From: Streptosporangiaceae bacterium
Lineage (GTDB): Bacteria > Actinomycetota > Actinomycetes > Streptosporangiales > Streptosporangiaceae
Length of the DNA stretch: 64,000 nt
Direction: 5' to 3'
Assembly (NCBI GenBank): GCA_025964695.1
Contig: JAOPYK010000004.1
Coordinates: 1-64,000, forward strand
Of this stretch, positions 1-7,717 are shown piece after piece (positions within the stretch are counted from its first letter, which is position 1; each line of letters begins with the position of its first letter). Under the pieces are notes generated by a model, which was not told where the DNA came from, did not search any database, and worked only from the letters and a program-made list of their open reading frames with translations. The translations under genes were made by a program, and so were the position numbers.

Positions 1-753
1 GTCTACACCTGGCTGGTCATCATCTGGCTCTTCATGCCGATCGGCGTGATGATCCTGTTCGGGTTCAACAATCCCCGCGGTCGCTACAACAACACCTGGC
101 AGGGCTTCACGCTCAAGTGGTACGGCAGGGTGTTCGACATCCCCGATCTGACAAACGCGCTGGTGACCTCGCTGGTCATCGCGCTTCTCACGATGCTGAT
201 CGCGGGCACGATCGGTACCATGATCGGGATGGCGCTCGGCAAGTACCGCTTCCGCGGGCAGGCCACCACCAACTTGGTGATGTTCGCGGCGATCTCCTCT
301 CCGGAGATCGTGATGGGCGCGTCGCTGCTGTCGATGATCGTGTCGATCGGTCAGAACCCGGGATTCGTGTGGATCCTGGTCGCGCACGTGATGTTCTCAG
401 TCTCGTTCGTCGCGGTGACCGTCCGGGCGCGGGTCATGACCCTCGATCCCGCAATGGAGGAGGCCGCACGCGACCTCGGCGCCGGCACCTGGACCACCTT
501 CCGGTTGGTCACCCTGCCGATGATCTTCCCTGGCGTTATGGCCGGCGCGCTGCTCGCCTTCGCGCTGTCCGTCGATGACTTCGTCATCACCAATTTTGTG
601 AGCGGAGGGACCACGACGTTCCCGCTGTGGATCTGGGGGGCCACCAAGGTGGGTATCCCGCCGCAGGTCAATGTGATGGGAACGCTGATCTTCGGCGGGG
701 GGCTGCTGCTCGCCGTGGGCAACGCACTGGTGGCTCGCCGCCGTAACGCCTGA
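1..753 (+). CDS. ABC transporter permease, PotC-like (5' truncated by window)
   Basis: Inner-membrane permease of a binding-protein-dependent importer, most like the PotC subunit of spermidine/putrescine systems. The reading frame is open from base 1, so the true start lies upstream. At least five hydrophobic segments are visible. The cytoplasmic EAA loop that docks on the ATPase is clear: EEAARDLGAG followed by P-x-I-x-PG-type residues near bases 460-535. The two following genes encode flavin amine oxidases, so the region looks like uptake and oxidation of polyamines or related amines. That substrate is inferred from family and context. A perfect 13-bp hairpin lies just downstream, so transcription may end or be attenuated here. 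Confidence 0.88.
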   Translation, partial: VYTWLVIIWLFMPIGVMILFGFNNPRGRYNNTWQGFTLKWYGRVFDIPDLTNALVTSLVIALLTMLIAGTIGTMIGMALGKYRFRGQATTNLVMFAAISSPEIVMGASLLSMIVSIGQNPGFVWILVAHVMFSVSFVAVTVRARVMTLDPAMEEAARDLGAGTWTTFRLVTLPMIFPGVMAGALLAFALSVDDFVITNFVSGGTTTFPLWIWGATKVGIPPQVNVMGTLIFGGGLLLAVGNALVARRRNA

Positions 754-775
754 CCCCCACACCTACATCCTCCCA

Positions 776-821
776 CCCTCCGTGATCATGTAACTGCATC
801 GCCTGATCACGGAGGGGTTTT
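776..821 (+). terminator. Perfect 13-bp hairpin followed by GTTTT
   Basis: Left arm 776-788 (CCCTCCGTGATCA) pairs perfectly with 804-816 around a 15-nt loop and is followed by GTTTT. It sits 22 bases after the permease stop and just before the next gene. It looks like a Rho-independent terminator or attenuator. Its GTGATC sequence recurs in the hairpin at 2116-2164. Confidence 0.6.
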
Positions 822-856
822 GGGAAAGATCCCAGATGAACGAAGGGAGCGGAAAG

Positions 857-2014
857 GTGCCTGTTCCAGAGCCGCTGGCCGCCTATGGCCGACGCGACGT
901 GGTGATCGTCGGTGCGGGGGTCATCGGGCTGGTGACCGCGTGGCGGGCCCTCCAGCGCGGACTGACCGTCACGCTGGTGGATCCCGAGCCGGGGAGCAAA
1001 GCGTCGCATGTGGCGGCGGGGATGCTCGCCCCGGTCAGCGAGGTCACCTACGGCGAGGAGCCGATGCTGCGGCTCGGCCTTGCCTCCCTGGATCGCTACC
1101 CGGCATTCGTGGCCGAGCTCGAGGATGTCACCGGGCAGGACACCGGGTACCGGGCCGACGGGCTCCTTCAGGTCGCCTTCGACGGCGGTGATCTCGCCTC
1201 CCTCGACGACCTGCGGCGTTTCCAGGAGTCCCTGGGCGTCCGCGCCGAGGCGTTGACGGGCCGTGAGTGCCGCAAGCTGGAGCCGATGCTGGCCCCGTCG
1301 GTGCGCGGCGGGCTGCTCACCCCCGACGACGGCTCGATTGACCCGCGACGGCTGACCGCCGCGCTGCTGACCGCGGTCGATCGTGCCGGTGGCGAGCTCG
1401 TACGGCTGCGCGCCGCCGACGTGATCGTGGAGCGGGACACCGCCGTGGGAGTACGGCTGGCCGACGGCAGCGAGATCCGGGCTGGCCGGGTGGTCCTGGC
1501 GGCAGGGCCGTGGATCGGCGACCTGGGCGGGCTGCCCCCGGACATCGTGCCGCCGGTCCGGCCGGTGAAGGGCCAGGTGCTGCGCCTCAAGACCACGGTG
1601 CCCTTCCTGACCCGGGCGACCTGGGGTCTGGTGAGGGGCGCGTCGATCTACCTGGTGCCGCGCGCCAACGGCGAGATCGTCGTGGGGGCGACCCAGGAGG
1701 AAGTGGGTTACGACACCACGATCACGGCGGGTGGGATTTGGGAGTTGCTGCGCGACGCCCGCGAGGTGCTGCCGGGCATCACCGAGCTGGAGTTCACCGA
1801 GGTGAACGCTAGTCTTCGCCCGGGGTCCCCGGACGACGCCCCGATCCTCGGCCCGGCTGCGCTGCCCGGTTTGTTCCTCGCCGCCGGGCACTTTCGCGAC
1901 GGGGTGCTGCTGACCCCGGTGACCGGTGACGTGATGGCCGAGGTGCTGGCGGGTGGCGAGCTGCCAGCGGTGGCCAAGGCGTTCACCCCGGACCGATTCG
2001 ACAAGGGAGCGTGA
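857..2014 (+). CDS. FAD-dependent glycine oxidase-like protein (ThiO family)
   Basis: About 385 aa. It begins with a dinucleotide-binding motif VVIVGAGVIGL, followed by the ThiO/DAO-family signature around AAGMLAP and a C-terminal G-H-F-R-D-G-V-L-L-T-P segment that closes the flavin site. The family deaminates glycine, sarcosine or other small amines to the imine and H2O2; ThiO supplies dehydroglycine for the thiazole of thiamin. No thiS or thiG follows here, so a catabolic amine or D-amino-acid oxidase is equally possible. I chose GTG at 857, with GGGAG seven bases upstream; an in-frame ATG at 836 is the alternative. It lies between a polyamine-type permease and a PuuB-like oxidase. Confidence 0.8.
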   Translation: MPVPEPLAAYGRRDVVIVGAGVIGLVTAWRALQRGLTVTLVDPEPGSKASHVAAGMLAPVSEVTYGEEPMLRLGLASLDRYPAFVAELEDVTGQDTGYRADGLLQVAFDGGDLASLDDLRRFQESLGVRAEALTGRECRKLEPMLAPSVRGGLLTPDDGSIDPRRLTAALLTAVDRAGGELVRLRAADVIVERDTAVGVRLADGSEIRAGRVVLAAGPWIGDLGGLPPDIVPPVRPVKGQVLRLKTTVPFLTRATWGLVRGASIYLVPRANGEIVVGATQEEVGYDTTITAGGIWELLRDAREVLPGITELEFTEVNASLRPGSPDDAPILGPAALPGLFLAAGHFRDGVLLTPVTGDVMAEVLAGGELPAVAKAFTPDRFDKGA

Positions 2015-2115
2015 GTGCTCGCCTTCGCGCTGGTCGTTGTCCACGCCTTGTCCGCTCGGCGCCGCAACTGATCCAGTCCACATGTGTCCGGCGCGTGATC
2101 TTGGAAGTGAATCAC

Positions 2116-2164
2116 GTGGTCTTGGAGATGTGCCTCGTTCGGCGATGCGCATCTCCAAGATCAC
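2116..2164 (+). terminator. 18-bp imperfect hairpin between two oxidase genes
   Basis: Arms 2116-2133 and 2147-2164 pair over 18 bp with two G-U wobbles around a 13-nt loop. A further copy of the arm start (GTGATCTTGGA) occurs at 2095-2105, giving alternative pairings. The hairpin ends 21 bases before the next start codon and is followed by ATTGGG rather than a T-run, so it may be an attenuator or an mRNA-stability element rather than a simple terminator. Confidence 0.45.
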
Positions 2165-2185
2165 ATTGGGTTCGGGGTCGAAACC

Positions 2186-3610
2186 GTGAACGTTCTCAAG
2201 GCTCTCGCCGAGGCGGAGCCGACTCCATACTGGCTCGATACCTCGGTCCCCGCCAACGGGGGCCGTCCCGGGCCCACAGCATCGCTAGTCGGGTCGATCA
2301 CGTGTGACCTCGCAGTGATCGGAGGCGGCTACAGCGGGCTGTGGACCGCGCTCATGGCCAAGGAGCGCGACCCGTCGCTGGACGTCGTACTGATCGAGGC
2401 GGACCGGATCGGCGGCGCCGCCTCCGGCCGTAACGGCGGCTTCTGCGCCGCCAGCATCACCCACGGGCTCGGCAACGGCCTCGAGCGCTGGCCCGAAGAG
2501 ATCGCGGTACTGGAGCGGCTCGGTCACCAGAACCTCGACGGCATCGAGAAGACCGTCGCCCGGTACGGCATCGGCTGCGACTTCGAGCGCACCGGTGAGA
2601 TGCGCGTCGCCACCGAGCAGTGGCAGCTCGACGGCCTGCGTCAGGAGGCGGACGCCGCTGCGGCACTGGGCCAGGAGCCCGCCCTCCTCGATGCCGACGC
2701 CGTACGCCGGCAGGTCGCCTCACCCACCTATCTCGGTGCGCTCTGGGACAAGGACGGCGCGGCCATGGTCCATCCGGCCAAGCTGGCCTGGGGTCTGCAG
2801 GCCGCCTGCGAGTCGCTGGGCGTGCGCATCCACGAGCGCACGCCCGTGACCTCGCTCCGGGACGAGGGGGGCCGGCTGCGGTTGCACACCCCCTACGGGA
2901 CCGTCTCCGCGCCCAAGGTCGCCCTGGGCACCGGGGTGTTCCCGCCGCTGCTCAAACGGCTCAAGCACTTCCTCGTTCCGGTGTACGACTACGCACTCAT
3001 GACCGAACCGCTGTCGGAGTCCCGGCTGGACAGCATCGGCTGGCGGCACCGGCAGGGCATCGGGGACGGCGCCAACCAGTTCCACTACTACCGGCTGACC
3101 GCCGACAACCGGATCCTGTGGGGCGGCTACGACGCCGTCTACCACTACGGCAATGGCATGCGAGCGGAGCTGGAACGGCGCCCGGAGACGTACTCCCTGC
3201 TCGCCCGGCACTTCTTCGACACCTTCCCGCAGCTCGAGGGCGTACGGTTCAGCCACGCCTGGGGCGGGGTCATCGACACCTGCAGCCGGTTCTGCGCCTT
3301 CTACGGCACCGGCTTCGGCGGCAAACTGTCGTACGCGATGGGTTACACCGGGCTCGGCGTGGGCGCCACCCGATTCGGCGCCGACGTGATGCTCGACCTG
3401 CACGGCGTCGGCCCGGCGGGGGAGCGGGAGACCGAGCGGACCCGGCTGAAGATGGTATGCACCAGGCCGGCGCCCTTCCCGCCCGAGCCGCTGCGGTATG
3501 GGGCGATCCAGCTCACCCGGTGGTCCATCGCCCAGGCCGACCGGCACGACGGTCACCGCAACCTCTGGCTGCGCACCCTCGACAAGTTCGGTCTCGGCTT
3601 CGACTCCTGA
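2186..3610 (+). CDS. FAD-dependent oxidoreductase, gamma-glutamylputrescine oxidase (PuuB/OrdL)-like
   Basis: 474 aa with a GTG start. It opens with YWLDT and a GGGYSGLWTA nucleotide-binding motif near residues 48-57, followed by SGRNGGF, which is typical of the PuuB/OrdL branch of the DAO superfamily. These enzymes oxidise N-gamma-glutamylputrescine or similar secondary amines to the aldehyde with release of H2O2. The C-terminal region G-Y-T-G-L-G-V-G fits the second flavin-contact motif. With the upstream permease and ThiO-like gene it suggests an amine-use locus. No PuuA or PuuD homologue is visible in the window, so the exact substrate is open. Confidence 0.82.
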   Translation: MNVLKALAEAEPTPYWLDTSVPANGGRPGPTASLVGSITCDLAVIGGGYSGLWTALMAKERDPSLDVVLIEADRIGGAASGRNGGFCAASITHGLGNGLERWPEEIAVLERLGHQNLDGIEKTVARYGIGCDFERTGEMRVATEQWQLDGLRQEADAAAALGQEPALLDADAVRRQVASPTYLGALWDKDGAAMVHPAKLAWGLQAACESLGVRIHERTPVTSLRDEGGRLRLHTPYGTVSAPKVALGTGVFPPLLKRLKHFLVPVYDYALMTEPLSESRLDSIGWRHRQGIGDGANQFHYYRLTADNRILWGGYDAVYHYGNGMRAELERRPETYSLLARHFFDTFPQLEGVRFSHAWGGVIDTCSRFCAFYGTGFGGKLSYAMGYTGLGVGATRFGADVMLDLHGVGPAGERETERTRLKMVCTRPAPFPPEPLRYGAIQLTRWSIAQADRHDGHRNLWLRTLDKFGLGFDS

Positions 3611-3638
3611 CCCGGAGCCACTCCCCGCGGCCGGGTCA
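3608..3638. terminator. Hairpin whose arms contain both convergent stop codons
   Basis: TGACCCGG at 3608-3615 pairs perfectly with CCGGGTCA at 3631-3638. The left arm begins with the stop codon of the rightward oxidase and the right arm holds the stop codon of the leftward VOC gene. There is no T-run. A bidirectional stem-type terminator is plausible but unproven. Confidence 0.4.
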
Positions 3639-4049
3639 GTCCTGGGTGTACGGGTCATAGGTGCCGAAGGACCAGAGGTTGCCTTCCAGGTCACGGGCGC
3701 TGTACTCGCGTGAGCCATAGTCCTGGTCCTTCAGCCCGCGGACGATCTCGGCGCCCGCCGCCACGGCCCGGGCGTGGTGCGCGTCCGGGTCGGGGACCAC
3801 GACGTAGAGGCCGATGGTCGAGGTGAGCGGATCCGGCTTCCCGGAGCCGAACCAGTTGTCCGGGCGATGCTGGCCGAACATGATCAGACCCGCGCCGAGC
3901 CGCATCTCCGCGTGCGCCACGACGCCGTCCTCGTCCCGGTGGACGGCCTTCTCCTCGAAGCCGAAGACCTCCGCCAGCCACGTGACGGCGGCGTCGGCGT
4001 CTCGGTACCGCATCGCCGGGAAGATGTTGGGCCGCAGGTTCTCGCTCAT
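3636..4049 (-). CDS. VOC-family (glyoxalase/bleomycin-resistance fold) protein
   Basis: 137 aa, the usual length of a single-chain VOC protein with two beta-alpha-beta-beta-beta modules. The N-terminal segment PAMRYRDADAAVTWLAEVFGF and the C-terminal R-D-L-E-G-N-L-W-S-F-G are hallmarks of the PhnB/YdeE-like branch. Such proteins bind metals and small molecules or act as antibiotic-binding or isomerase enzymes; the sequence does not reveal the ligand. It precedes a DinB-family gene on the same strand but is separated from it by 98 bp with an inverted repeat, so it probably has its own promoter. Confidence 0.85.
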   Translation of the reverse strand: MSENLRPNIFPAMRYRDADAAVTWLAEVFGFEEKAVHRDEDGVVAHAEMRLGAGLIMFGQHRPDNWFGSGKPDPLTSTIGLYVVVPDPDAHHARAVAAGAEIVRGLKDQDYGSREYSARDLEGNLWSFGTYDPYTQD

Positions 4050-4070
4050 GACTGTCCTCCATCGGTGTCC

Positions 4071-4121
4071 GTTACATCGAGGCTAGGCACCGACCCCGGC
4101 CATGTCTTGGACGGATGTAAC
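4071..4121 (-). promoter_or_regulatory. 8-bp inverted repeat upstream of the VOC gene
   Basis: GTTACATC at 4071-4078 and GATGTAAC at 4114-4121 form a perfect inverted repeat with centres about 43 bp (four helical turns) apart, just upstream of the VOC start at 4049. The spacing suits a looping or bipartite operator around the promoter. No regulator gene is adjacent. Confidence 0.35.
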
Positions 4122-4147
4122 CCGCGGGCTCGAAGTCGCTCAGTCGC

Positions 4148-4645
4148 TCAGTCGCCGGTGACGCCGTCGAGCATCTCCCGGAGAAGGTCGAGATGACCGT
4201 TGTGCCGGGCGGTCTCCTCGATCATGTGCAGCAGCAGCCAGCGCAGGGTGACCCGGCCGCGCTCGCGTTCGACCACGGCCTCGGTGTCCAGGTCCAGTGC
4301 GGCGGCGATCTCACGGGAGCGGACGCACTGGCGTTCGTAGTCCTCCAGGATCCGGGTGAGCGGTACTCCGGGGACCTTGAAGTCCTTGTCGGGGTCGTCG
4401 TCGGTCCAGGGCCCGATGTCCGGCTCGCCGAGCATGACCTGTTCGAACCACGACTGCTCGACCCAGCGTAGATGGCTCACCAGCCCGGCGACCGTCATGA
4501 GCGGCGAGGAGGGGAGGAGCGGCCGCTGGGCGAGTTCGTCGGACAGGTCCTCACATTTGAGCAGGACCGTCGAGCGGTGCCAGTCCAGCCATGCGTTGAG
4601 CATGGTCCGCTCGTCGGTGGCGTTGGGTGCATCGATGCGCTTCAT
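4148..4645 (-). CDS. DinB/DUF664-family protein
   Basis: 165 aa from ATG at 4645, seven bases after the stop of the upstream kinase gene. The sequence has the four-helix DinB pattern with metal-ligand histidines: VSHLRWVEQ in helix 2, and HMIEETARHNGHLDLLRE, which carries the HxxxH pair in the last helix. Members include mycothiol/bacillithiol-dependent transferases and maleylpyruvate isomerase-like enzymes of actinobacteria. A thiol-transferase or detoxification role is a family-level inference. The close spacing suggests cotranscription with the kinase. Confidence 0.8.
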   Translation of the reverse strand: MKRIDAPNATDERTMLNAWLDWHRSTVLLKCEDLSDELAQRPLLPSSPLMTVAGLVSHLRWVEQSWFEQVMLGEPDIGPWTDDDPDKDFKVPGVPLTRILEDYERQCVRSREIAAALDLDTEAVVERERGRVTLRWLLLHMIEETARHNGHLDLLREMLDGVTGD

Positions 4646-4652
4646 CCGGACA

Positions 4653-5495
4653 TTATGGTGCGGCCAGTGCCCCCAGATGTGCGGCCACCTGCGCGGGGGA
4701 GGGACGTTTGGCGACATCCCCGATGCAGGCCCGGACCAGATCGGCCACGTCCTCGGCAAGCCCGGCGGCGAGCTGAGGTGGGGTGGACAGCACTTTGCGC
4801 AGGGTCAGCAGGGGGTCGTGGGTGGGCAACCCGCCGTACAGTCCCAGGCCGCTCACCGCCCAGTGCAGGGTGGCGCCCAGCGACCACACGTCACCGGCCG
4901 GCGAGGGCGCCTCACCGCGCAGCAGGGCGATGTCGGTGAACTCGACCGAGGTGAGACCGCCCATCCCGGTCACCGTGACGCCCGGTGTGAGCACCTGGGA
5001 CAGCCCCAGGTCCGACAGCTTGCCGCCCATCTCCCGCCCGCCGATGCCCGAGCCCGTCCCGGCGGGCACCGGCGTGCTCGTGCTGGTGAGGAGGACGTTG
5101 CCCGGTTTGATGTCGCGGTGCACGATGTTCGCGTCGTGCAGCGCCCGCGTCGCCTCGGCCGCGTGGGACAGCGCTGTGTAGACCTCCCGGCGGTCCAGCG
5201 GGGTGGCCGGCGCCGCAAGTGAACCTGCCGGCAGGTACTCCATCGAGTAGTAGAAGATCCCGCCCTGCTGGCCCGCGTCGTACAGCGTGACGAGGTAGGG
5301 AGAGCGCACCGCGGCGAACATCTGCAGCTCCCGGGTGGCTCGCCGGAAGGCGTCCTGCCCGGTGCCGCCGACCACCTTGACGGCGACGAACTCGGCGTCC
5401 ACCGGCAACCGCTGGGGTCTGCGGGCGAGAAAGAACTCGCCGTGATTGCCCTGCCCCAGCGATTCGATGAAGTCGTAGTCGGCGATCCCCTGCAT
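4653..5495 (-). CDS. Ser/Thr protein kinase, soluble, kinase domain only
   Basis: 280 aa consisting almost entirely of a Hanks-type kinase domain. A glycine-rich loop (LGQGNHGEFFLA), a VAVK lysine and the catalytic loop HRDIKPGN near residue 122 are present. The metal-binding DFG is replaced by DLG (SDLGLS), seen in some active bacterial kinases. There is no transmembrane or PASTA segment, so it is cytoplasmic. It is the last but one gene of a leftward group containing a cation/proton antiporter and an FHA protein, which are natural candidate substrates or phosphothreonine readers. Confidence 0.88.
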   Translation of the reverse strand: MQGIADYDFIESLGQGNHGEFFLARRPQRLPVDAEFVAVKVVGGTGQDAFRRATRELQMFAAVRSPYLVTLYDAGQQGGIFYYSMEYLPAGSLAAPATPLDRREVYTALSHAAEATRALHDANIVHRDIKPGNVLLTSTSTPVPAGTGSGIGGREMGGKLSDLGLSQVLTPGVTVTGMGGLTSVEFTDIALLRGEAPSPAGDVWSLGATLHWAVSGLGLYGGLPTHDPLLTLRKVLSTPPQLAAGLAEDVADLVRACIGDVAKRPSPAQVAAHLGALAAP

Positions 5496-5520
5496 GGGCC
5501 GTCGATCCTTTCTGGAACCC

Positions 5521-7713
5521 CTAGGCGGGGGAGGACTCCGTCGTGGGAGTCGATGTCGTGGACGGTGTCGGGAACAAGGGCGTGGACGGCGTCGTGGACA
5601 GGGTCATGGACTGGAGGAAGGCCGCCCAGTCGACCTCGTCGGCGATGTCCTGCTCTGCCCGCACCAGCACGTCGGCCGACGCGGGCCCCACACCGGGTGC
5701 CGTGCCGGGCCCCACACCCGGCGCCATGCCCGGCGCCGTGCCCGGCGCCGTGCCGGGGGTGTTACCGGACCCCATGCCGGCAGTCTTGCCGGGGGGACCC
5801 GCGGCATCGGGTGCGACCACCAAGGACCCGTCCGGGACGTCCGCGGCGACCCGTACGTCGGCACCCGCCTCGGTGAGCTTGGCGGTCAGGGCGGCCGCCC
5901 GCTTCCCTCCCACGAGGACCAGCGAGCCGCGCCGGACTCTCGCCAGCGCCAGTGCCACCTGGACGGCCGCGGTCGCGTCGGCACCGCCGTCGTAGGGGAC
6001 CGCGATGACCCGGACGGTGAGGCCGGGCTCGTCGTCGCTGAGCACGGTCACCAGGCGCCCGGTCGTGCCGTCGCGCAGCCGCTGGTAACCCGGTGCGCCG
6101 GCCGGAGTCACCACCAGGTCCGCCTGCGCGGCGACGACCAGTTCGGGCAGCTCGGCGCTCAGGTCGGCGGCGAACCTGCTGACCACCCGGACCGGGAGGT
6201 CCGCGGTGCCGAACTCCGCCGCGTAGGACTCCAGCGTGCCCAGTGAGCCCGCCATCTCGGCCAGCTCGGAAGACAGCCCGAGCCCCATCTCTAGCCGGCC
6301 CGCCGGATAGGGATGCAGATGGCCGAGCACCACCTCGGCCGGCCGGTGTGCGGTGGCGAGGGCGGCCGCCAGCGCGGCCAGGGGGCGCCCCGACGGCACG
6401 GAGGGCAGTACGGCCACCACGCGGTGGACGGTGGGTTCACCGAGTGCCACCCGCTCTGCCTCGGCGATGTCGCGGGCGATCCGGCGGTCCGGATAGATCC
6501 AGCGCAGCAGCGGACCGGTCATCGCCGTGGTCACCAGAGCCATGACGACCATCAGGGAGAACAGCTCGTTGTCGAGTACTCCCTTCTGCAGGCCCACCGT
6601 CAGGATGACGATCTCGGTCAGCCCTCGGGTGTTGATGAGCGTGGCAAGCGCCGCGGATCTGCGGTGCGGCACCCCGGTCAGCCGCGCTCCGGCATAGGCG
6701 CCGGCGAGCTTGCCGGCCACCGCCACGACCAGGATGACGGCGAGCACGCCCACCGCGCCGAGGTCCAGTTTCGTCAGGTCCACCGCCAGTCCGGACACCA
6801 CGAAGAACATCGGCAGCAGCAACAGGACCGCCAGCTGCTCCAGCCGCTCAAGGATCTCGTGGCCGAGCCTCTCCGCCCCCTCACGCGGCATGACCGCGCC
6901 GAAGAGGAAGGCGCCGAAGATGAAGTGGATCTGCATCCACTCGGTGGCCCAGGCGGAGGTGAACAGCCCGATGAGTACCAGGGCGAGCAGCCCCGGCGTC
7001 AGCCGTCCCGACCGCTGGTAGGAGGGGAGGAGCCGCCGCAGCAGGGGGCGGACCGCAAACAGCATGACCAGCGCGTACGGCACCGCCAGGGCTACGTGCC
7101 ACTGCTCGTTCCCCGCCGTGCCGGCGAGCGCGACCACCACGGCCAGCGCGGTCCAGGCGAGCACGTCGATGACGGCGGCGGAGGCGAGCGCCAGCCCGCC
7201 CAGCTCGGTTCGCTGCATCCCGCGGTCGGTGAGGATACGGGCCAGCACCGGGAAGGCCGTTGCCGACATGGCCGCGCCGAAGAACAGCACGAACGCGAGG
7301 GTCTTGCCGTGCGGGGCGTGCCGGTCGGCCAGCCACAGCGCCACACCGCAGCCCAGGGCGAACGGCAGCAGCGTCGAGCCCAGCGAGACCCCGGCCGCCA
7401 CCCGGCCCTTGCCCCGCACCAGCTTCTGGTCCAGCTCCATGCCCACCACGAACATGAACAGCACCAGGCCCACGTCGGCCAGGGCCTTGAGGGCGGGACG
7501 GACGTCGGCGGGGAACAGCTCGCCGCCCGGCGAGAACCCGAGCCACGAGGAGCCGAGCCAGGAGGACCCCAGCAGCGACGGGCCGAGCAGGATGCCGGCC
7601 AGAATCTCACCGATGACCGGCGGCTGGCCCAGCAGCTTCGCCCCGGCGCCGAGCAGCCGGGCCAGGGCGAGCACCACGACGAGGTCGAGCAGCAGGAGAT
7701 CGATGCGCAGCAT
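5521..7713 (-). CDS. CPA2-family cation/proton antiporter with long cytoplasmic tail
   Basis: 730 aa. Residues 1 to about 395 form 11-13 hydrophobic helices of the KefB/NhaS-type Na+(K+)/H+ exchanger fold, including the discontinuous-helix region around GAAMSATAFPVLARIL and FFVVSGLAVDL. The remaining ~330 residues resemble two degenerate USP-like cytoplasmic domains. They end in a Gly-Pro-Ala repeat (GTAPG/VGPG, encoded by a 15-bp array near 5690-5765) and a Ser/Thr/Pro tail. The antiporter is tightly packed with an FHA gene (4-bp gap upstream) and a kinase gene (25-bp gap downstream). The Thr-rich tail is therefore a plausible phosphorylation site; this is inference. Confidence 0.87.
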   Translation of the reverse strand: MLRIDLLLLDLVVVLALARLLGAGAKLLGQPPVIGEILAGILLGPSLLGSSWLGSSWLGFSPGGELFPADVRPALKALADVGLVLFMFVVGMELDQKLVRGKGRVAAGVSLGSTLLPFALGCGVALWLADRHAPHGKTLAFVLFFGAAMSATAFPVLARILTDRGMQRTELGGLALASAAVIDVLAWTALAVVVALAGTAGNEQWHVALAVPYALVMLFAVRPLLRRLLPSYQRSGRLTPGLLALVLIGLFTSAWATEWMQIHFIFGAFLFGAVMPREGAERLGHEILERLEQLAVLLLLPMFFVVSGLAVDLTKLDLGAVGVLAVILVVAVAGKLAGAYAGARLTGVPHRRSAALATLINTRGLTEIVILTVGLQKGVLDNELFSLMVVMALVTTAMTGPLLRWIYPDRRIARDIAEAERVALGEPTVHRVVAVLPSVPSGRPLAALAAALATAHRPAEVVLGHLHPYPAGRLEMGLGLSSELAEMAGSLGTLESYAAEFGTADLPVRVVSRFAADLSAELPELVVAAQADLVVTPAGAPGYQRLRDGTTGRLVTVLSDDEPGLTVRVIAVPYDGGADATAAVQVALALARVRRGSLVLVGGKRAAALTAKLTEAGADVRVAADVPDGSLVVAPDAAGPPGKTAGMGSGNTPGTAPGTAPGMAPGVGPGTAPGVGPASADVLVRAEQDIADEVDWAAFLQSMTLSTTPSTPLFPTPSTTSTPTTESSPA

Positions 7714-7717
7714 CGCG

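Noticed and set aside
668-2164. Long leftward open frame antisense to the ThiO-like gene
   Set aside because: It reads as Arg/Gly/His-rich low complexity with no family signal, a usual shadow in high-GC DNA; the rightward frame has complete flavoprotein motifs.
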